Positions 57,232-64,000 of a stretch of 64,000 nucleotides of DNA are shown here, in pieces. Below the pieces are notes generated by a model. The model did no database searches. It was not told the origin of the DNA and was given only the letters and a program-made list of their open reading frames with translations. Within the stretch, counting starts at the first letter, position 1, and the number at the start of each line of letters is the position of its first letter. The stretch spans positions 88,667,556 to 88,731,555 of the forward strand of contig CM049310.1 in NCBI GenBank assembly GCA_026874595.1, written 5' to 3'. The translations under genes and the position numbers were made by a program. The stretch comes from Sipunculus nudus (lineage: Eukaryota > Annelida > Sipuncula > Golfingiida > Sipunculidae).

Positions 57232-57303
57232 GGCGCAAGTACGATGTAGGATTTCATGTAGGATTGCAGAATCAGGTTTACACTGAGGGCACTGTGACAG
57301 AAG
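57232..57303 (+). CDS. Candidate isolated internal exon
   Basis: 72 nt between a pyrimidine-rich acceptor (GGTTCTTTTAG) and donor GAAG|GTATGA. It is open and encodes RKYDVGFHVGLQNQ then VYTEGTVTE. No neighbouring exon or family was recognised; it could be a chance match. Confidence 0.25.
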
Positions 57304-57429
57304 GTATGATATGATGGTAGGATGCATCTTTAGCGGAAAGACTTTTTTTCTGCGGAAAAGCAAACCTGTATTAATTAATGCCTTTCAGCTGTAAAAGTGG
57401 TAATTTCAAAGTATTTCGATCCCTGCTTT

Positions 57430-57745
57430 AATGCCTTAAGCCTGGGTGACACCTTTACGGTTTATAGCCACGGTGTGTCACGGTGCTGGAAGTCGGGGCA
57501 TTCCTCGGCGGTTCTTGGCGAATCCCGCGGCAAACCGTTCCGATCCGGGTTGGTCCGTAGGTCGATACGATAATTTTAAACGGTTTAAAACTTCAGTGGG
57601 TCACCGTAGCCCCACCGCGGTAAAATGCTCATCGTAGTGGCACCTTAGGACAACCGGCCCCGCCGTAGGATTGCCGTAGTACCATCCTCAGTGGGACCGC
57701 CGTACACGCTTCCGTGGCGATCCGTAGCCATACGAGGGTGACTAT
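57430..57745. repeat. GC- and CpG-rich repeat island
   Basis: About 300 bp far richer in CG than its surroundings, with many CCGTAG, CCGCGG and GGTGACACC strings (GCCTGGGTGACACCTTTACG). Looks like a transposon-derived repeat rather than a promoter; no exon adjoins it. Confidence 0.45.
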
Positions 57746-58639
57746 GCGTCATCTTGAGTGAAATACCCTGATGTAAATGAATTTGATTTGAATAAAACTG
57801 TCTGGAGTGAGACCTCTTTAAAATTTGCTCCTTGCGACTGGATCACACTTCTTACGTTACAAAGGTCCACTAAAGTGCTGCAATTTTTTTGGAACAGGGT
57901 CTGTATGTACTATACAGAAACAATGCCTCTGTATTCTAGTATTAATATGTTGCATGTACCATCTGTCTGCTTTTCATATATTTTTACACATAAACGAGTA
58001 CTTGGTCAGCCATATTAACAACATATTTAATTACATGCGTCTATGGAAATAAACAGAATGAATTTTATTGACCATTTTTTTTTCAGGAAATTAGCGCTGT
58101 AATGGCATTTGACTGAATTTGGGCCCCCATGGCTGTGATCTCTCGTCCCTTTAACACCGCCTTCTGATGTAACATTTTGCCACAAGGGTGCGCCCTCTCT
58201 GTTTAGGAGTGAATGGGAACTGTATCGGACACTTAGCTGTATTTATTTTTCCTATATAACATCTACAATGCACCTGGAGTTTGGGCCGTTTTCAAATAAT
58301 TAAAAAAAAATAAATTCAGATATTTAATCTTTTTTACCTGAGAATTTGTTGTTTCTACAGTCAAACAAGGCCAAGAAAATCAGGGCATGGGTATCTCTTT
58401 TTCTCACCATCCTGGTCAAATGCAGTAAAGCCAAAATTACCCCTCCCAGCAGTTCAAAATAACCATTTGGACAACATGTCTTTGATTGGCCACAGATATA
58501 AAAATATTTGACTGATACCATAAATTTTGTGAGATTATGCTAAACATACATATAACAAAGAAAAACAAAAGGTTTCTTTTAAGGCCTCTTGCCAGAACGG
58601 CCGCGCCAGATCCAACCAGAGCAGGCCAAACCATTCAAT

Positions 58640-59030
58640 ACTCTCCGTGACCCCAGGTCATGTAAACAAATATGGGTACGCTCCATAAGCAGCGGTTACG
58701 GCGCTGCATGATACCACGGTTGCCAGTCTATAGGGATCTTCCCCTAATGGTGAATGAGCTGTGTGTGCAAGATGGAAGGTCTGGGATAGAAAAGGAATTT
58801 GGTTTAACATGCAACCACAATGCTGTTCCTGTGACCCCAAAATCAATAGTTTCTTGCTTTAATGGTTGGCCATATATGTCTATATATGGGTATATATAAG
58901 TCAAATTTGAAACCGTATGTCCATCAAAACTGCAGTTATCATCCGAAAACGAATTTGTGGACGGACGGACTGACAGGCAGGCAGGCAGGCAGACGGAGAG
59001 ACAGACGGACAGACGGACAGGGTGAAAACA
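58640..59030. repeat. Dispersed repeat with GACGGACAG array
   Basis: CTGTGACCCCAAAATCAATA, GTCCATCAAAACTGCAGTTA, then GGACGGACGGACTGACAGGC and (CAGG)n/(GACGGACA)n. Relative of 35700-36300 and 38800-39110. Confidence 0.6.
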
Positions 59031-59099
59031 AAGGCGCCCGCATTCTCAATTGTCAGACTCGTGATCTATATCCAAACATTCCATTAATGTAACACAACA

Positions 59100-60035
59100 A
59101 AAAATCAACCCGAAAGTTGTTTTCAAAATTCATAATAGACTCCGTTAAGTATGTATCAATTCATACCTGGCACAGCGTACATCCTGATGATATACTTGTT
59201 TTTAACTGTTTATTAGTTTTTAACACGATTTTGTAACGCTAAACAAATAAATGTTTAAAATGTACACCATTTAAAACACCCAGTAAGGGTAGGCCTCTTT
59301 TTAGTGGAATAATATCAGAGGGGCCCATTCACCTATAATGCATGTTGAGTTAACACGCAAAATATCTTCTTCCCTTTAAAATAAATATGTACCTGCCAAA
59401 ATATTGCCTTGAAACTGTTTGCCTACTCCTGTAAGCGAATGTTAAAAACAGTGATCCGGGCGCGATCGCTGGTGTCAACATAAACACAGTGCGTTGCGCC
59501 GTGTGCTGCGCATAGCCACAGCACGTGCAAATCAGGAGATGCCCTGACTGACTTGGCCCAAAAATGTAATCCATGTTCCCGCTGGCTGAAACACCGCGTG
59601 TTGCCCCTTTTAATCGGACCTCCGATAACGCGGCCTTGTAATGGTAAACAGACTGTGTTTACCAACACGCAGGGCTATAACAATGTGTTAAACAGTCGTA
59701 TGAGAGGAAATGAGACTGTGTGCTGGAATGGTATTGCTGGGAAACTTTTGTATAAAGCAAAACTTAATTGATAGTGTGAAAGAATAGGGATAATATTGAT
59801 ATATAGGTGGCGGTAATAAGGCCTTCTCAGTTACTTCAAACCACCATTCTCCAAGCCCCAAATTTGGGTGTCATCCCCAACCAACCTCGATTTGTTATGG
59901 CAACATTTTGCACAGGGGAAAATATTTGGCCGATACCCATGTCGGTGGCGCATATGTTCGGCGTTCCAACCGCTTCGCTGGAAAAGCTAGCTTCACCGGC
60001 TAGACACTTCGGTCCGCTTTTATGTGCACCCCGTA
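59100..60035. other. Intergenic, no gene seen
   Basis: 59450-60030 is less AT-rich (GCGTTGCGCCGTGTGCTGCG) and has short open frames on both strands, none with a recognised motif or good splice borders. Confidence 0.35.
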
Positions 60036-60037
60036 AC

Positions 60038-60151
<114 letters not shown>

Positions 60152-60479
60152 TGGAGTCGAGTGGCTTTACATGTTTACGGCTGCCTGAGGTTTCATGCCG
60201 CATTTATGATAATGAGACAATCATCAGGCCACGTATTTAAACTTGCAATTACAGAAACCGAATTTAAGTATCTTCATAAACTGAGATACCGGTATCAGAA
60301 AGGGAGAAATTTATTAAGCATTAAACAAAGGGTGGGTCACACATATATTATTGGTAATATGACGTGACAATATTAACAAGTGACCCATGGGTCATGACGC
60401 TTAGCTGACTGGGAAGAGATTTGCAAAAGGAAATTTTATCATCTGAATGGTAGTATATACCCATTCAACTGTAGCATAA

Positions 60480-62590
60480 AACAGATTAACCAACAGGCCA
60501 AGATTGTGTCTGTATCTATATATCTCAAAAATAGAGAAAAAATGCGTAAACTTAAAAAAAAATACACCAGTCTGCAGAAACTAATAAAAACACTCAATGA
60601 TCAATATCCATGCAAAGAATCATGGTGATCTCTGCATTAGTTGTTCAGATACTTCAGCTTTGTACCAAATTGTCCATTATTCTGAGGGATACTTCGGAGT
60701 CATATAGCTTAAAGGATATGGGTAACAGAGACCTAATTTCAGGTATCCACTGACACTTTTCATGGGCCTCCTTGCATGACAAGAATGAAGATTCTTGGTC
60801 CAGTTGTTACAATTTGTGCCACGTTAACAGATGACAGTATCCTTAAAGATCTCACAAATAGAGGAAAAAATTCGAAAAATTGAATAAAATATGGGTGGCA
60901 CCACCAGTCTGCAGAAACTGATGAAACACTCCATTATCAATATCCATACAAAGAATCAGAGTGATCTCTGCATTAGTTGTTCAGATACTTCAGCTTTTCT
61001 ATCAAATTGTCCATTATTCTGAGGGATACTTCAGAGTCCTATAGCTTGAAGGATATGGGAAACAGAGACCTAATTTCAGGTTTCCACAAACATTTTTCAC
61101 GGGCCTCCTTGCATGACAAGAATAAAGATTCTAGATCCAGTTGTTACGATTTGTACCCTGTTGACAGATAACCACATCTCTAGAGGTCTCAAAAATAGAG
61201 AAAAAATCAGTCTGCAGAAACTGATGGAACACCTCATGATCAATATGTATGCCAAAAATCATGACCATCAGTGTTGTAGTTATTTAGATACTGCAGTTTT
61301 TGTATCAAATATTTCATTATTCCGGGGGGGGGGGGGGTATTTTGGAGCCATATAGCTTAAAGAATATGGGTAACAGAGACCTAATTTTAGGTTTCCATGG
61401 AGACTTTTAATGGGTCTCCCTGTGTTTCAAGAATGAAGATTCTAGGTCCAGTTGTTATGATTTGTACCCTGTTTACATATATTCATATCTTTAAAGGTCT
61501 CAAAAATAGAGAAAAAAAAATCGTAAAAAAACACGAACAAATACAGGTGGTGCCACCAGTCTTCAGAAACTGATGAAACACTCCATGATCAATATCCATG
61601 CAAACAATTATGGTGATCTCTGCATTAGTTGTTCAGATACTTCAGCTTTTGTATCAAATTTTCCATTATTCTGAGCTGTACTTTGGAGTGCCATAGCTCA
61701 AAGGATATGGGTAACAGAGACCTAATTTCATGTTTCCACGGAGACTTTTCATGGGTCTTCCTGTGGGTCAAGAAAGAAGATTCTAGGTCCAGTCGTTACG
61801 ATTTGTGCCCTGTTAACAGAACTTCACATTTTTAAAGGTCTCATAAATAGAGAAAACAATTCGTAAAGAATCGTAAAATACAGGTGGCGCCACCAGTCTG
61901 CAGAAACACCTCTTGATCAATATGTATGGCAAAAATCATGACCATCAGTGTAGTAGTTATTTAGATGTTGCAGTTTGTTGTTATCAAATTTTCCATTATT
62001 CTGGGGGGGGGGGGGTAATTGGGAGCCCCACAGCTCAAAGGATATGGGTAACAGAGACCTTATTTCAGGCTTCCATGGAGACTTTTCATAGGTCTCTCAC
62101 TGTGTTAAGAATGAAGATTCTAGGTCCAGTCTTTACGATTTGTGCCCTGTTAACAAATGTCCACATTTTTAAAGGTCTCAAAAATAGAGAAAAAAATTCG
62201 TTAAAAATCGAAAAATATAGGTGGCGCCACCAGTCTGCAGGAACTGATGGAACATCTCATGATCAATATGTATGCCAAAAATCATGACCATCAGTGGTGT
62301 AGTTAATGAGATATTGAAGTTTTTGTATGAAATTTTTGACTATTCGGGGGGGGGGCTACTTTGGGGCCCCATAGCTCGAAGGATATGGGTAACAGAGACC
62401 TAATTTCTGGTTTCCAAGGAGATTTTTCATGGACCGCTCAGAATGTCAAGTTACAAGATTCTAGGTCCAGCGGTTACGATTTGTGCCTGGTTAACGGACA
62501 GACAGACGGACAGACAGACAGACGGACGACGGACAAAGAGTGATCGCTATAGCTCAGATGACGTACAGTCAGCTGAGCTAAAAAACCGCT
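60480..62590 (+). repeat. 337-bp-period tandem array ending in hairpin
   Basis: CAGTCTGCAGAAACTGATG-type anchors at 60568, 60905, 61208, 61557, 61894 and 62231 (spacing 337, 303, 349, 337, 337). Units share GGTGGCGCCACCAG, GATATGGGTAACAGAGACCT, AAGATTCTAGGTCCAG and GGTCTCAAAAATAGAG; some hold a G-run (61326, 62003, 62346). It ends in GACAGACGGACGACGGACAA, AGCTCAGATGACGTACAGTC and AGCTGAGCTAAAAA. Confidence 0.85.
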
Positions 62591-62598
62591 ATGGTAAC

Positions 62599-62599
<1 letters not shown>

Positions 62600-62660
<61 letters not shown>

Positions 62661-62693
62661 GACGAACAACTATATATATATATATATATATAT
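62600..62693. repeat. (AT)n microsatellite, interrupted
   Basis: Two AT tracts separated by AAATGACGAACAACT; the LTR starts directly after it. Confidence 0.95.
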
Positions 62694-63413
62694 TGTTACA
62701 GGTACCCTTTTATTGTGTGCAGCGGTCTTATAGATGATTGTATTATTGTGCATACGGATGTTCAATGTGTTGTTGGCATTTTGTTTGTGTGCCACGCGTA
62801 GCTCGTGTTGTAGCGGCCTCGCCTGGCCAGATGTTGCAGGCTCTGTTCAATCCGCATTGGCTGAACCCTAGATACACAGCGTTCTTTGTTCTGGTATGTT
62901 CTTTGAACGTATGTACTGTGTATTCTTTAGAATGTTCGAGCAATGGAAGGTTTAGAGCCGAGAGAGAGGTGAGAGAATATTCCAGCAGACACAGAAGCGT
63001 GTATGTCAGTTTGTGGGACCTATTCCGATAAGTGCGGCAATTATAGATTTTCTTCAGATTTTCTTCTGGATTTTGTGACGAATATTATTTTGTCTTCAGT
63101 TTACTTTCTGGATTGTTACAAGAGCTTTACGTTGGACTGTTATTCTCCGAGAGAATTTGTGTGAACTTTTCATCCGGCTTATTCATTTTAAAGGACTTAT
63201 CGCTGTGACAGTAGTGGATTTAGTGTATTGTAATGTTAGGGTTGTTTTAAGAATAAATTATAGTTATTTGTTAACAAAAAACCACTGACTTTCTTTATTC
63301 ATTCCCTAGACATTTCACGCTGCCTAGCGTAACAGAATCTGATTTTTTTTATCTCCATGACAAAGTTTATGTTCATCATGCATACATGATCTGTTGATAT
63401 TAGTTCCGTAACA
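62694..63413 (+). mobile_element. Solo LTR of the Gmr1-like family (divergent subtype)
   Basis: TGTTACAGGTACCC to TAGTTCCGTAACA, 720 bp. Shares ACACAGCGTTCTTTGTTCT with the LTR at 28379 and the polyadenylation region (AAGAATAAATTATAG) with 15525-16360. It sits between (AT)n tracts, so target duplication cannot be judged. Confidence 0.8.
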
Positions 63414-63414
63414 A

Positions 63415-63415
63415 A

Positions 63416-63470
<55 letters not shown>
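63415..63470. repeat. (AT)n microsatellite
   Basis: About 50 bp AT repeat directly after the LTR. Confidence 0.9.
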
Positions 63471-64000
63471 CACTAGATAAACAAACACAAACCCACACTC
63501 AACCATCACGAGGCCAGTCCGTCACTTACACGCAAACATAAACGCTCGACAAGCACACGCACACAACACACATGCGCACATTTTCAGGAACAATAAATAT
63601 AATTAAGCTTTTTATGATTTTGGGGACAAGCACATTAACCCTTCAACAACAGCATAATCAAAGAAAAATAAACACAGCATTTTCAAAAGCAAGTAAAAAA
63701 CAAGTATATATAGCAGGACGTAACATCGTGGTCAAGGGTGGTCTGTTCGAACCCATGGCAGCCAGTGCTTCGAAGGTTAAACGGTGAAATATCTACAGAA
63801 TGTCAAAGGTTCACTCAAATGTCTTAACGACAGGTTAAGTTCTAAATTATTCCTAACCACGTGTATTTTAAACCCGATATACAGAAGGCATAATACTAAA
63901 ATATCCGTCTTATGGGGTAGCTTCATTCAACAGAAACATTTTCCAGGTTTGACCACCATGGCTGACCAATGAGAGCGTGGTATCGCATTGTGCATCCAAC
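63471..64000. other. Intergenic, no gene seen
   Basis: CA-rich at first, then mixed; only short open frames without motifs. Confidence 0.4.

Overview
The window is eukaryotic nuclear DNA. It is AT-rich, its genes have GT-AG introns of 0.3-13.6 kb, and it is dense in decayed retroelements, tRNA-derived SINEs, foldback repeats, (AT)n tracts and arrays carrying GACGGACGG-type strings. That mix suggests a marine invertebrate, most likely a bivalve mollusc; this is inference, because no ribosomal or mitochondrial marker is present.

Three plus-strand host genes can be supported. (1) At 1-2973 is the 3' part of a gene for an intracellular PDZ plus coiled-coil protein (three exons; the start lies left of the window). 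(2) and (3) are a tandem pair of six-exon genes, copy A (11716-32498) and copy B (37350-54369). Each encodes a 388-residue secreted metallo-beta-lactamase-fold hydrolase of the ComEC/Rec2-like type. Exon lengths (50, 50, 617, 185, 117 and 148 nt) and intron phases are identical in the two copies, and both read through without a stop. Copy B has HNHWDH at the metal site; copy A has HNDWDH. A TATA box lies 160-165 bp upstream of each ATG.

Layout: 1-3 kb PDZ gene; 3-7 kb intergenic repeats and SINEs; 7.1-11.7 kb 5' block of copy A, split by a DIRS-like tyrosine-recombinase retrotransposon (8033-11442); 12.6-14.2 kb second copy of that block with a dead first exon; 14.7-25.2 kb intron 1 of copy A, holding a pogo-like relic, a solo LTR, a repeat array and a Gmr1-like Ty3/gypsy element (18450-24485) whose integrase lies before its reverse transcriptase; 25.3-32.5 kb rest of copy A with nested gypsy debris in intron 3; 33-37.3 kb spacer and third 5' block; 37.35-54.4 kb copy B, its introns filled with SINE, LTR and satellite-like repeats; 54.4-64 kb intergenic DNA with minisatellites, a 337-bp-period array, (AT)n tracts and another LTR.

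The two hydrolase genes form the functional unit of the window. Repeats shared at matching positions (a SINE about 50 bp after exon 2 in both) show that the duplication copied introns as well as exons. Later insertions date the order of events.
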